DNA of 64,000 bases from Dipteris shenzhenensis (GCA_047967505.1 CM106541.1), one strand, 5' to 3'. Counted from the first letter of the stretch, positions 1-12,316 are shown. A program made the numbers and translations. The notes: generated by a model from the letters alone, not told the origin.

Positions 1-550
1 TCCTTTCTCGTCTACGAGTGTTCACATGCATGTATGGATCTGTGTCCTCGTGATTACTCGTTCCTATGCCTTGCATAACAGACGGATTTGCACCAAGGGG
101 ATAGGGCAACATACCTTGCACTGATTCTTGTGGGATAGGCATTGTCGAATAACCCATTGTCTTCATGCCGGCCTGTCCTCTTTCGTCGGGGTATACTTGT
201 TCTTTGTTGGCACCGAACTTGAAATGTTGCTCCGCTTCTTTTGAGTCCTTGTTGACGTATCGAACAAAGCCGTGGAGAAGAAGAAGCTCGGGGTTTGCGG
301 GTACCTACTTCAAGTTCCTTCCATTTCTAAAATTCAGCAAATTCTTTAAAGAGTTTGGAGAGGTATTCATCACCTTTGATCCTTGCAGACTCTCTCTCGA
401 CATATGACGAGGGTGGTGGTTGAATAGAGGTCGATTCGGGCTGAGATCGCTTTGGGGAAGAAGGAGAAGACATCTTCAGTTGATGATCTATCTTCCAAGC
501 TTTCCAGGTCAAGGCTCAGGTGTCGGCAAGCACACCTTGCTCTGATACCA
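1..550 (-). mobile_element. 5' internal part of an LTR retrotransposon with primer-binding site
   Basis: Read on the minus strand, a perfect TGGTATCAGAGC lies at 550-539. This is the usual primer-binding site matching plant initiator-Met tRNA, and it sits just inside a presumed 5' LTR. About 65 bases further on, an ATG at 473 opens a short frame that starts MSSPSSPKRSQPES and stops near 327. It is Ser/Pro-rich at first and then charged, so it may be the start of a gag. The frame is broken afterwards and the element runs off the left edge. No pol domain is in view, so copia versus gypsy cannot be decided. The PBS type is shared by both. Confidence 0.55.
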
Positions 551-1297
551 TATAAATAAAGTTCTTGGATATAAATAAGACAACACTGAAGACGAAAGAT
601 AGCTGAAGAAGAAATATATATCACCAAAGTAACTCAATACAAGAGAAGAGATATCTGCGAAAGAAACTGTGGAGGGAGCGAACAGCAGTTCTCTAGAGCA
701 GTCAACTAAAGTGGGCTCTGCACTAGCTCCACAAGCTGGAACTGAACTAGATCTGGGTCAGCAACCTATTGCCAGAAGAGCAAAGGTTTGCTGCAGATCT
801 GCAAAGAAGGGCAGCAAGAATAGAGGAGTAAGTCGATGCTGATCTAGAGCAGCTACAGGAGAGGATGATGGAGTGGAAGCAGAGGAGGCAGAGAAGTTGG
901 TGGAGCAAAGGCAGAGGAGATGCTGAAGCGGAGGCAGAGGAGGCAGAGATGCTGGAGAGGATGCAGGAGCGAAGGCAGAGGAGGCAGAGATGCTGGAGAG
1001 CATGTGTGCAGCAGCCTGTTCCAAAAGTGATGTGGTAGCCACGGGGCTACTGCCTTTTATAGGCCTGACCCATGAGGTCGGCCAGCTGGTCGGCCAATTC
1101 CAGGTCGGCCAGTAATGGTCGGCCATTTTTGGTCTTTCTGGCCACTTGTTTGGCCCTGGCCTTTCTGGCCACTTGTTTGGCCCTGGCTTCTGCGTTTGGA
1201 GATTGCCTGGTTTAACAACAAATTGGGGTGGAAAGAAAGAGGCACAGTCAACAATTGGCTTTATATGCTTGCTCAATAGCATTGTGTAGTATGGACA
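551..1297 (-). mobile_element. LTR of the minus-strand retrotransposon, with TATA box
   Basis: This lies directly upstream (minus strand) of the primer-binding site. It contains a promoter-like CCTATAAAAGG at 1063-1053. A 28-base motif containing GGCCAAACAAGTGGCC is repeated twice at about 1137-1190, and several GGCCGACC words follow. A start near 1297 (TGTCCATACT) is a guess; the inner end lacks a clean CA. The partner LTR is outside the window, so the boundaries cannot be confirmed. The open frames across it are chance. Confidence 0.5.
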
Positions 1298-1714
1298 AGC
1301 AAGAGCAAGACAGAGTTGCTTTTGTCTAATACAAAAGCAATGATCAAAATGTTCTTGTGAAGCAATATGGCTGTGAAGGTTTCTAGGTAAACTTTGAAGG
1401 GAAGCTATTATGATCTTGTGTTATCGATAATGAGGGGCATTGCTTTAGCCAAGAATCGAAAAGATCACAGGAAGTCAAAGCATATTTTGATGTTTCTTGT
1501 TATTCCATTTGGCATTGGACCGAGCATGGTGAATTTGACATTTTCACTATTTCTTTGAAGAATAATTGCGAACTATAAGGAGGTGAGCCTGTGGTTGTCT
1601 TAGGTGCAAGTATTGCTTGCTGTAATTGAATTGCAGCAAGGAGAATTCAGCAAGTATGTCACACAGTGACGAGGATTGGGATAGGGGATAGGAGTCCTCC
1701 CAAATGGGCCATCT
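1298..1714. other. No gene recognised
   Basis: AT-rich sequence between an LTR and a Met/Gly-rich fragment. Nothing resembling an exon, RNA gene or element domain was found on either strand. Confidence 0.4.
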
Positions 1715-2140
1715 TTGTTTGAGGGAGCTTCTGTTGAAGATGATCAGAATGCCGATAGGTATCCTTATGGACCTATGCCATTAAATGGACAGCCATCAGT
1801 CATGCAGAATGGACAAATCAGGGACAGCAAGTCATTCGGCACCCCACAATGCATCCAGGATATTTACGTGGTGGTTCTGTGTTTCAAGCAGTGGCTGGCC
1901 AGGGAATGGTCAAGGAATGCTTGGAAATCACCCTGTTGCTCTTTAGCTTGGAATGCAAGGTATGCAAGGGATTATGCTTGGGGGTATGTGGATCGGAATG
2001 CAGAGAGTTATGAGTGGAAACAATGGCACGCAGCCAGGGATGCAAAGTGGAATGCGTGGCACTTTGGGAGCTCCTGTAAGCATGCTTGGTATGCAGGGTA
2101 CTGGGGCTGGTTTAACAAACCCTGCTATGGGTAATGGCAG
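1715..2140 (+). pseudogene. Met/Gly-rich protein fragment, family not identified
   Basis: With one frameshift near 1850-1950, the + strand reads an acidic start (SVEDDQNADRYPYGPMPLNG) and then a run rich in Met, Gly and Gln (for example GMQGIMLGG, NNGTQPGMQSGMRG, MLGMQGTGAG). Such tails occur at the C-termini of several plant trafficking and RNA-associated proteins, including some ARF-GAPs. No catalytic domain is visible, so I do not assign a family. There is no stop at its end: the frame passes straight into gypsy RNase H at about 2145. It is probably a captured or truncated gene piece. Confidence 0.4.
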
Positions 2141-2144
2141 TGTT

Positions 2145-2960
2145 GGTCAGGCTTTTGTTGTCCACTGTGATGTATGCGGGAACAGCATTGGTGCAATCCT
2201 CATGCAAAATGGATGGGTTTGTTGTTGCCTTCGATTGTAGAATGTTGGCTGAAAGAAATTTTCAAGTATATGAGAAAGAGTTGCTGGCTGTGGCTCTTGC
2301 TAGCTAGGAGCATTACCTGCTAGGGCTGATTTCACTGTGTAGACAGATCACCAGACCTTCAGATATTTTCCTCTTTCAAAATAGGTTGTTTGAGAAGCAT
2401 ATGCGTTGAGTCCTTAGTTGTATGCAATGAAGGACTAGTATGCAGAGGATGGGGAGTCTGCAAGGCGTTATGATCAGTTGTCTGATGGACAGCAACATGC
2501 ATTATACTTTCAGAGATGGATTCCTCCAGATGCATGGTCGTCTCTGGTGTTACAAGTAGTTTAGGCCTACTGATTTTTTTTTGGAAAGCAGTGGAGACTT
2601 TCTTTGGCCAGCTTTGTGACAAGAGATGGATGCTTTTGTAGGATTTGCATCGTATGTCAGTAGATCCGTGATGTAGCTTACAGGTTGAAAGTACCGGATC
2701 ATTGAAGAATTCATAATGTTTGAAATGTGATCTTCTCAAACCTTTCCAGGGAGATGTGCCAGAAGTTATGCCTACTGTGTGTAGCCAAAAGTTGAGAGAC
2801 TTGATGAGATCTTAGTTCCAGATCAGGTATTGGCACATAAAGAAAGGAAAGAGGTGAAGTTTCTATCTGGTGAAGTTTTGGAATCATTCACCATTGTCTG
2901 CGAATTGGCTGGAAGAGGGTAGTTGTTTCAGCTTTACTTGGAAGCTTTTTAGCTTGAGAC
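2145..2960 (+). pseudogene. Ty3/gypsy RNase H to integrase C-terminus, decayed
   Basis: RNase H is recognisable from FVVHCDVCGNSIGAILMQ, then NFQVYEKELLAVALA and HYLLG. The normal first catalytic Asp position reads CDVC. Further on, the integrase C-terminal region reads VAYRLKVPDH, then a His-Asn-Val-Phe and LLKPFQGDVPE stretch. A chromo-like end follows (FWNHSPLSANWLEE near 2873). Integrase core motifs are mostly lost, so there is a deletion between RNase H and the integrase tail. Several stops and frameshifts break it, and it cannot encode a working protein. Confidence 0.75.
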
Positions 2961-4014
2961 AACTTCAGTTGTGGCTCCTTCAGGCTCAGCAGAGCATAGG
3001 TCTCGAGCATTGCCTGATGCTCAAGAGAGGGGTAGTACTTCTGTCTCTTTGTTACAGACAGGATCAGATATCTAGAAGTGGCTTGGTGACTGTGTGTGTT
3101 TCACTTGAGGTACTGCTTGATATCTTCCTTGGGACTTCTATGATCAGTATACTAGTCATTATGAGATGGTTTTTGCAGTGTATATGGATTGCTACCCTAG
3201 TCTGTGAACAATCATATATGCTATGACAGTTTGTAATACATGCTTTAATGATGGGATATTCACATGTATTTCAGATGCAATCGGTGGTACTTGTATGAAT
3301 GCCATATTGTTTGCTGTGTTGTGATGCCAGTTCTCTTCTGGGAAACAAGTTGATGTATTAGGATATGTGCGACCCATAGGGTGAGAGACTATTGGTAATG
3401 GCAGTCCTGGATAGTGGAGAAAGCTCCTATATGCTTTCTTTCTTTGCTTTGAGCAGATGGATGACTAATTCGGCACTAGCGACAGCTGTGGGGAACTGAG
3501 TGGCTGAGTGGGCTGCTAGTATTAGTTCTAGGCAGAGTGTAGTCAATCTGGAATAGAGATGGATGCTTATTGCCAGATTTAGTGAGAGCAATGAACAATA
3601 AAGGCTATGCAGGGTATGTGGATGCCTAGTGGGAAGTGGAATGTAAGAAAGATTGTATCCTTTCTATAGCCTGGATTCAGGGCCTCTCACCTAACCGCAA
3701 GGGGCGCCAAGGTTTGGGGCCAATCTGTCTCTTTGTCCTGGTGCAGGGGCACTTTAGCTCCCAGTCTGTGTTTTAAGTTGCTTGCTGAATATTTTATTGT
3801 GAAAGCATTGGATGGTTATTTGCAGTTCTACTGCTCTTTGATTTTTTTGAAGGTCGGTTTCAATGATTGCATGGTCTTTAGAGTATGCAGCTATATCCTC
3901 ACCCAAATGCATGAAGGGGTAATCTCCTGATATGCTGCTGTTGTGTTTGTATATGGGAGATTTGGGGTGGGAGCAAAATAGTATGCCGCCAGTTGGACAT
4001 TCCCATCATTTGTT

Positions 4015-4017
<3 letters not shown>
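2961..4017. other. No gene recognised; probably intron or old element 3' region
   Basis: This follows the gypsy integrase end and precedes the first visible phosphatase exon. I looked for the missing PP2C exons (metal-binding and SRAFGD-like motifs) and saw none. It may be the trailing part of the gypsy element lying in an intron of the phosphatase gene. Confidence 0.35.

Positions 4018-4061
<44 letters not shown>
4018..4061. repeat. (AG)n microsatellite
   Basis: About 21 uninterrupted AG units, ending in AAGGGGGG. It lies about 75 bases upstream of the first visible PPH1-like exon, inside the presumed intron. Confidence 0.95.
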
Positions 4062-4062
<1 letters not shown>

Positions 4063-4136
4063 GGGGAGACTAAATTTGACAGCATACTTGCATTCAATGG
4101 GATTTCTTTTTTCTAAAATGACACTATATAAAACAG

Positions 4137-5639
4137 GATTGAGATGAATGGTGATTGGGTGACAGCGGCGCCAGATGTGTTCCGGACAAATCTCAGAGAT
4201 GCTGAATTCATCATTCTAGCATCAGATGGCCTTTGGGATTCTGTACAAAGGTTGGAATAATGGCTTATTAATCGCCAGCTTGAACCTCATGCCTCTCTCA
4301 CCTTGTGTACCTCCCATTCTTTGTTCACATCGATTATTTTCCCTCTTTCCCCCTTCCCTCTCTTGACTGTAAAGTTGTGGAGTGGTATTATTCTTCGTGT
4401 GCAAGAGTTGATGAACTATTTCTTGTCAAGTGTTCTCTGTGTTAAATTGGGGTTTCAATTTTATCCTCGTGGGAAGAAAGAATAGTACACAAGATGATTG
4501 GATTACCCAGCAATACTAAATTGAAAATGCAGTAAGGAATTTGTTGACTCATAGAGGCTCTAGTCTTGGTAGAGCTTTCCTTTCGTCCATGGAGATGAGA
4601 CAGAACCCAGCGTGTGGCCCTGGATATTTAGATAGGAATCCTGCGCATTCCTCAATATGTACATGATGATTATTATGGTACCTGGAGTGTCTTCTGCTAG
4701 GTGCACACCTTTTATAAAGGATAGGTATTACATTGCCTTTGAGTCTTTGTCTTCTGTTAGATGCACACTTTTATGTATAGGATGATTATTATTTTCGGTA
4801 TACTCAAGAGTCTGTGTCTTCTGGTAGATGCACACTTTTACCGTGATGGCCATTGATTTAATGAATATATCAGCAAGTCACCTTTGTTTTCTATTTTCAG
4901 CTCAGAAGCTGTCCGGATTGTAAGGAATCAACTTCTTCAACATGGTGATGCGCAGGTAGCATATACCTTTTCTGTTTTATAGGTTTTCTTACAAGTGAAT
5001 GCTTTTTAACATTATTTTTCAGTATCTGTAAATCTCTGATGTCTGGATGTGTTGCTCTGTAGCGTGCAAGTGAAGTTCTTGCAAACACAGCCCTGGTAAT
5101 ACTTCCAGACTTTCCTGTTCTTTTCCCCTTAGCGTTGTAATGCTGGATGTTGGTTGGAAATCTTGAGAAAAAATTTCCTTAGAATGCAGATTGCTGATTT
5201 CTGTTCATAATTCTGGTTGAACTGCAGGCTAAAAATGGACAGGATAATGTATCTATCGTTATTGCTGACTTTGGGTGAGTCAGGGATCCAGTCGTTTGTG
5301 TAGTTTTATATTCAAAGGATTTATGCTGTCATCAAGAGGGTTTCTGCCTGCATGCCAGTCAGTAATTTTTTCTGTCCACGAATTTTCATCCATGTGCACA
5401 CTTTTGAAAGCTTGTTGTTCACTTGTAAGCATGGTCTGCATATTTGTGGATTGATGTTTTCCTTCCTGATGAACTGAAGTTATACTCTTCTGCCTGGCAG
5501 GAAAATACAGCAGCAGCCAAATGGGCATTTCGAAGAGCATAACATTGGGAGTGAGATTGGACAAGTCATCCTTACTCTTGGTGTTGTTGGTCTGGGTGTG
5601 TGGTTATCTCAATTTGCGAGCCAGAATGGACTACAGTGA
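4137..5639 (+). CDS. PPH1: Thylakoid PP2C phosphatase PPH1/TAP38-like, C-terminal exons (partial)
   Basis: PPH1/TAP38 is the PP2C enzyme that dephosphorylates LHCII in thylakoids and returns plants to state 1. Five exons join in frame: 4137-4250, 4901-4955, 5063-5095, 5228-5274 and 5501-5639 (TGA), giving 128 codons after a split first codon. All introns have GT-AG ends. Visible motifs are GDWVTAAPDVF, then the metal-binding ILASDGLWD, SSEAVRIVRNQL, and the final PP2C motif GQDNVSIVIAD. The last exon adds a hydrophobic helix (VILTLGVVGLGVWLSQF) near the stop, as expected for the membrane anchor of this subfamily. The N-terminal two thirds (transit peptide, first metal-binding motifs) are not found upstream. 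They may lie beyond a long intron to the left, or the gene may be truncated. No stop or frameshift is seen. Confidence 0.85.
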
Positions 5640-6899
5640 ACTCGGGGTTCTAAATGATGTTGTAACTACGATGTACCATATATTATGCCTTAAGACCTGG
5701 CAGAACACAAAAGCCAGCAAAGTAAAAATTTATTTCGAGCAGAAAGTCTATATGACCAGTCACGTTTCCTGTTTCATGGGTAAACTTATTCCCCATGCAT
5801 GGCCCCTGGTAAAGGGGAAAGGAAAATTACATTATGATGCTGTACTGGCTTTGGTCTCAATTTGCTGGTTCCTCTGCCAAGCTCCTTCTTTAGGGCTTAT
5901 CTCCAGGCACCTTTTTAACCAGTCTAGTGGTGGGCAGGTTTATATGCCATGGAGATGGAAGTTTATGGGGGACAATCAATCGTACACACAAGAAACAAGG
6001 AGTGTGCTCGTCAAAAAATTCTCTGATGCGGTAATTGTTTTCATGATCTACGTTGAGGAGAATCAGAGCAAGAATATTCTGATGAAACTGCAACATGCCA
6101 ATGCTTTGAGAGCGCACAACATTGGGACTGAGGTTAGTTATGCAGTCTCATTGTTGGCATTGCGAGTTTGGGTGTACTACTATCTTCATTTTCCAGTCAG
6201 CATGCATGATAAACATCTAAATGTATGCTCTTCCAAAATTACAGATCATGTATGCATGTTGAACGCGTAGAGATCATCATTATCGAAGTTGCAATAATCA
6301 TCAACTTGACATCAATTGCGAAGTTTGAAGTGCTAGATGCTTGGTGTTTGATGGAATAATTGTCATATACAGAAGATGCCAAGGTTGAGGCAATACAAGA
6401 GTATGCTAAGGTAAATGAAAAGCTTGTCGATATGTTCACATTATGCATGACGGATACAATGCTACATAAGTGATGCATCTATCAATAGATTTTTTCTACC
6501 TTGTGCTCAATCTACAAGATAAAGCCACCAATTATCGTCCCAAGTCAAAAGTAGTCAAACTCAAGTGAGGAATAAAGGGCAATCATATACTGTATGAAAA
6601 AATGGAGGTTCTGCATGATTGAACAATAAAGAATAGCTTTGAAACAGACAAATGAGAATTTGTTGAATAAATATTTGGAGTTTAAAGGAGTATGTTTAGC
6701 AATGATTGCTAAAAGCATTGGAATCAGAATAAGAGAGTTGATATTCTTTCCTTTTAATCTTATTGCAATGCTTCTAGCAAACCTTCTAGCAATTATATCA
6801 AAGAGCTAGTGAAAGTAAGCTTTGAAAGGCCTTGTAGGGGAAGTGTGGTGAAAATAGCCTTGCTGAGTAATCCTTCTATGAAAGACCTTGCCTATTAAA
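5640..6899 (+). other. 3' flank of the PPH1-like gene
   Basis: The first few hundred bases after the TGA are the likely 3' UTR. AATAAA occurs at about 6625, but a cleavage site cannot be fixed. A 249-codon open frame across 5521-6270 is out of frame with the last phosphatase exon and has no recognisable domain, so it is not called. Confidence 0.4.
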
Positions 6900-8640
6900 G
6901 GACTACAGAGATGGAAAAGAATGAGGATTAGGTAGAGATCAAAGCGGACAAAGAGCCCAATAGTTGGAAGAGAGCTCCAAATTTTTAGGGGTAGAGATCA
7001 AAAGGATGGTTTCTCTTCGTCAATTGATAGTGATGGGAATGGTTTATGAAAATACTATTTTGTCGTTGCACTTTTTGCTTGAAGTTAAAGAAGCAAGATG
7101 GAGGCCAACAAACTATACAAGATGTGCCTACATCAGGAAGAAAGTCCACTCATCCCAATACTAGCTCCCTTAAAGCTAGCTCCCGTGGTTTTTGTGCAGC
7201 TGCACCTCAATATCAATCTAGAAGATTCACTTGTCACCAAAATAATTCCTAGTGAGGAGGAAGAGGATGATGCACAGGAGCCCAAAGTTGTCTTCCTTAG
7301 CATACTGCTTCACCTTGAATGAAGTGCAGCCAAGCACGTGTGGAAGTTGGAACAAAGAGAAAATGAAGAGTGATTTTACGAAACAGTCACCAATAGGAAA
7401 AGCCCCAACAGTGCCCCCATTGTGCATGGATTAGGGGGTCCCACACTGGCACTTCATCAAACCGGTTCCTTTTCAAGCCCCATGCATTCTGTTTTCACGA
7501 GTTGTTCCCCTTTAACCTCTTTCTTTGGTATGGGTTGAACTTCTTGACCTCCCTCGAGCATTTTGCACCAAAGGGAATGACTTGAACATGTGTAAAGGAA
7601 AATGTAAACATTGGTGGGAAATCCAATGACGACATAGATATTGTCAAGGAAATTCAATTTCAATAGAAGATCCCCCCTAAGGAAACTGTGATGCTTTTAG
7701 AACAAATTTGACTTGAGTCAATTACGAAGGAAAAAATGAAGAGATTAAAACTACGCATTAGGTTGATGATGGTTCAGTAGATGCTTAGATGACACTCAAT
7801 GGTGATATTGATCTTGCAGCAACAACTAGGTGAGATGATTGAGTCTTGCACACTCCGAAGTCCATGGGTGGAGCTAGCAATAAAGCTAAGGTCCAAAATT
7901 TGGCAGTGGTTTACAGGGTGACAAGACACGTAGTTTATTAAGAAGCTTTGAGGATTTTAAGAGGAAAATTCAACGGTGGGTACTAAGGATGGTCTGGTAT
8001 ATTTTTCTTTGATACAAAAAATCTCCAAAACTCACAATGAAAGGTAAACATTTCTTAGTGCTTTCTTTTAATGTTAGGGGCTTAATTGAAGAACTTAAAG
8101 CCCTTGCAATGGATAAATGGTTTTGTCATATGTGGCTTCCCACTATCAGTAGTTTTGTAAGAAGTATAGCTGTTAGGAGTTGACCTAATGAAAAATCTCA
8201 ATATGGTAGATAGAAAAAGGTTCTCATATACTACAAAGGTCGTGCAATCTAATTTAAAAGATTTAGTCATCATGTAAGGCTGATCACCATAATTGGATTT
8301 GCGTTAGATGTGTAATTGCAGTTGATATTGTTCAATCCGATTGTTCTTTATGCACCTAGTGATATCGTTAATTAAAGGAGCTTGTGGGAAGCTCGACAAT
8401 TTTGGAATTAAGCTCTATTGTTAATTGCAAGGTTTAACATGGTTGAGAGCTTTATGGATAGATGGCCCTTGAAGGGTACAATGATTTGACGATCTAAATC
8501 AATCCCTTGGGAGGACATGAAGAATTTTAATGTGCACTAGTGATAAACAATTCACTTGGTCCAACTAATAAACGTGTAGCTTCACGTGGGAATCTATAGC
8601 CAAAGAAACACAGATTTTTCTTAAAGAAGTTATTGCAGTT
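6900..8640 (+). mobile_element. Old LINE: leader/ORF1 remnant and endonuclease domain
   Basis: From about 8050 the + strand reads the start of an APE-type endonuclease of plant L1-like LINEs: LSFNVRGL, then LKALAMDKWF. IVLYAPSDIVN and RSLWEAR follow near 8340, and a frame-shifted equivalent of GDFNMVES near 8440 continues to a TWESIA segment near 8590. Stops and shifts are frequent. The upstream 6900-8040 region has short charged frames and no clear zinc knuckle. It is assigned to the same element by position only. The RT part probably continues at 12.6 kb. Confidence 0.6.
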
Positions 8641-9240
8641 GTGTTGGGTTTTCCAAGAGATATCGCATCCGCAATACTCCAGATTGGGGACCAAGCTCTC
8701 ATCGACATTTAGAACATTGAAAACTTTGAATGTTTTTTCACGTTTATTTGAGAGAGAGAGAGAGGTTATGAACTCATTGATAGAGAGAGAAACAGAGAGA
8801 GAGCTCGTATTCTTTGTGTAACTTTTTGTGAGAAATTCTTTTCAAAAAGTTATATTGATTCAACTGCAAGTCTTCAAGGAAGCATGGTCTTCCACCACCC
8901 TTTGTTCATGGACTCTAAGCCATGTCTTCTATAGTTGACTACTCCAATATCAGTGGGGTCATTTGATTTGGCTACCTCATGATGCAATGATTTGGTATAC
9001 AGTGTTTAGAGGGGCATAAATATCTTTGAAAAAGTAGGACCAAAACCATAAATAAACATTGGGACCTGCCCAAGTATTTGTACCAGACAAAATATTGGAG
9101 TAGCCCAGCAGGATTGCTAGGGCTATAAAGAGACTTGTGGTTCCCAAATGCTGACTTATAACTTGCACTATTATGCTACCAAAATTTCTACAGTCTTGCT
9201 GCCAACCTCTTGAATCATCCTTTTAGCCTCCAAGTCAATC
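8641..9240. other. No gene recognised
   Basis: AT-rich sequence after the LINE endonuclease remnant, with a short interrupted AG run at about 8750-8800. No exon or element motif was identified. Confidence 0.4.
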
Positions 9241-9249
9241 CTAAAATGC

Positions 9250-11050
9250 CCCCTTTACACAGTTGGAAACATTCGAATGTCGTCTGAATCATCCGATACA
9301 GTTGACCATATTTTGAAGAATCCCTTTACCATGGAGCGAGAGATTCTCTTTGATTTCAAAGAAGAGATATTCGGTATCCACGGGGCACATCTAGAGTCCA
9401 ACAATCCCAATCCCACCACTTATGTTGTTCATCCTTTAGTATCATTTCCCAGTTAGATGGATGAGGAAGATCTCCAACAATAGCCAGGACCCGAGCACTT
9501 ATTGCCTTCGGCACAACAATCTACATCCTAAACGCTCATAAAAAGGTGCATTTGAGCCACCACCCCCTCCTGCTATCTATACGAACATGCATTGTAACTT
9601 TCCTCTCACTCCCCCTTAGGACCACAATGGATGGAAGCATTGGTTGGAATCGTGGTTCATGCCAAATACATGTACCGAGTTGATGCTAGTTTCAGGGTGA
9701 TGTACCATAGTGCCAATTGCTATAGGACACTTTGACTAAGACGTATAGCTGCACATGCAAGTCCTAGGATTGAGCATATTTGCTACAAATCTTCCTTGCT
9801 ACTTGGATAGGAAGGCAATTTCACAATTCATTGCAAATTACAATGTCAACACCATTGACACCTTCATAAAAGATTCGAATGGGAAGGAAGTCTAATTCAA
9901 TCTAAATATTGATGTGGTTCGCAACGCCTTCAATCTTCCAATCATTGCAGAGCCATTCTAGAACTTTTGGTAGTTTGATAAAGACTCGTAAGTACAAGGG
10001 GGGAAGTCCCCTTCAAGGATATTTGGGACACAAGCTTTGTCAAGCTAGCCAGGGTCCTACACTTCTAGACTAAGGTGGATCTTTTCGACCATCATAATGT
10101 CATAATTCCCACACATTTGGCATGTTTGTTTTGTACAGCCCCCAACAACACCCAACAAAGCTAGTGGACTACTTCTTCTAAGAGCTACAGACTGCATGTA
10201 TGAATCATAGTAAAAAATTGGTAACCCCATGCTTTTCACACCAATTATTTACCATCTAGCAACATGGAGGATAGCAAGGGAAGACTTTAGGCTAGCAGCA
10301 AAGGCCAAAATGTTATTGCAAATACCAACCCTAGTTGAGCACCCACAATCCTCCTGAGTCATTGGGACATACAGCCATGACCATAAAAAATTATCCGAAG
10401 GCCAAGGTGAGTCTAGGCAGACGGCAAAAACAAGGAGATCCAAGGAGAAAGAAGATGAGAAGGCAAAGTATCAATGATAATCCATATCTAAGGTAAGGAG
10501 AAAAGAGAAAGAAGCTGAGGCGGCTCATAAACTAAAGAAAGTACCACATAGGACAACTCAAGAGCCAATACAACAAGATATCAACCCCACACCTCTTCTG
10601 ATGCCTGAAACAAACAAGACAAGGGTTTGTCGCAAGGTGACTGGAGTTAGGACTATCTAATGAGGAGCATGCTAAGCAGACATGTATTAATGTTGGGTAG
10701 CTAGCAATCACTCTGTTGTTCTTGATGAAGGGTAAGAACCCCAACCCACACTATTGGGGGGATAAACTTGTTTGAGCACATGGAGGCTATTCCAATTGCT
10801 CCAACGACAATTATGCTAGCCAAACTCAATACCGTTAGCTACGCATGGAAGATCCAATGATGAAGATTGGTAATATAGAATACAACTACATGCTAGCTAT
10901 AGTAGATTGCAGAAGCAAATACTTGACATTTTCAAATGCCATGAGGAGGAGGCTATCTCAATGTGATAATGGCACACATGAAAAAAAAACAAAATCCAAA
11001 AAGAGCTCCAAGCAAAATAGGACCAACAAAAGGCACTTGAAAAGTTAGTA
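9250..11050 (+). pseudogene. Long decayed reading frame, function unknown
   Basis: Starting at MSSESSDTVDHILKNPF (9274), the + strand keeps protein-like composition for about 1.7 kb, with scattered stops and few shifts. Readable parts include ILFDFKEEIFGIHGAHLES, a Pro/Gln stretch, FKDIWDTSFVKLARVLHF, and a lysine-rich end (KKTKSKKSSKQNRTNKR at about 10985-11040). No RT, integrase, transposase or zinc-knuckle motif is visible. It lies between the endonuclease and RT parts of a LINE, so it may be a separate insertion, perhaps a gag-like or mobile-domain ORF. I do not recognise the family. Confidence 0.35.
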
Positions 11051-12270
11051 AAGAGTTCATTTAGGAGCCAATAAACATGAATTAGCTGAAGAAGGAATGT
11101 GAAAGAGGCCCAAAAAGGTTGAATTGAAGCTGGTTGCAGAGTGAGATAGTAGAAGCCAAAAGTGTGAATTTTTGCAACAATTAGTTACATTTGAAATTGA
11201 GTGTTGGTCCTTTGTCATGATCAAACACTAGTTTTGACATTAATCCAAGCTCCTTTTCTTCTATAATTAGTGCGTAGAGGTATATGTCCCATGATGACAT
11301 GATTAGGAGCCAAAAGAAATGCATAGAGGCCATGACTATTGGATCAACAACCTCAGCATATGTGTCATTGAAGGTTTGAATTTGTGTGTCAAGCCCCATT
11401 GTTATGAGACACTCACAAAAATTAAATCATGAAAAATTGTATGGGACATTAGAGTCCTCTTGTTGAATTTCCCAGGTCCACCAATGAAGAATAGGCATAT
11501 AGATCAGTGGATGTGGCATTATTGTGGTGCATATTAGTAGATCCTCAGGTTGTTAAGAAATGGGATCCACCATTTTGGTTGGAGACTGGAATCACGGTTG
11601 CTCGTGGGAACTAAAGAGATAGGTAGTTGTTCATAGCCTAAGAGGATGAGATTCTTGCCATGGCTGATGAGACTTCGCTAAATGAACTCTATGAGGGCCT
11701 CTACTTCCATGATATTAGCCATACAAAGGTGCCATGATTGCTTGTCTTTCCCCCTTCGCCATGCTCATGACCCACTCTCTCTTCTCTACTTCCTCTCCCC
11801 CATCCCCTTCTCCTTGTGGAGTCACAATTGCAATGACTTGGGAGCCACAAGAGGTGACACTTGTGGATAGCTCTTGCTTGCATTGAGTAGGTTGGTGGTG
11901 AGCTCCTCAACATAGTTTTGATAAGATCCACATGACCAAGTCACAATCGAGGACTACACAATACTAATACTATAGTGGACTTGTGGGCCATTTTCTTGAT
12001 GGGAGAGGCAATTTGCAAGTAGATTCTTAATGTGAATCTTGAAAAAGCATTATCAATAAGGGCTATGAGGGGGCTGATTGGACCAATGACTTTTTAGGTG
12101 CTCGCTATTTAGTGTTTCAACATTTTGTGGATTGTTTTGGCATCAACAGATGGACTAGGGTTTCCTTTGATGGAAGGTGGAGGGGATGAAGGAGGAGTCA
12201 ATATAGGGTTTGGCCTAGGGTTTTCTTTGGTGGAAGGTGGAGGGGATGGAGGAGGGGTTGACTTGGGCCT
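11051..12270. other. No gene recognised
   Basis: Only short frames on both strands. Just before the microsatellite there is an imperfect direct repeat of about 69 bases (GGTTT...TTGATGGAAGGTGGAGGGGATG near 12145 and 12215). Nothing else can be supported. Confidence 0.4.
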
Positions 12271-12271
12271 A

Positions 12272-12276
<5 letters not shown>

Positions 12277-12316
<40 letters not shown>
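12277..12316. repeat. (AG)n microsatellite
   Basis: About 20 uninterrupted AG units, followed by a T-run and AAAAAG. It lies in a repeat-rich segment upstream of the LINE RT remnant. Confidence 0.95.

Noticed and set aside
758-1282. 174-codon minus-strand frame
   Set aside because: Lies inside an LTR containing a TATA box and short repeats; no domain.
5521-6270. 249-codon frame after the phosphatase
   Set aside because: Overlaps the last PPH1-like exon in another frame and continues into the 3' UTR; the spliced frame explains the sequence better.
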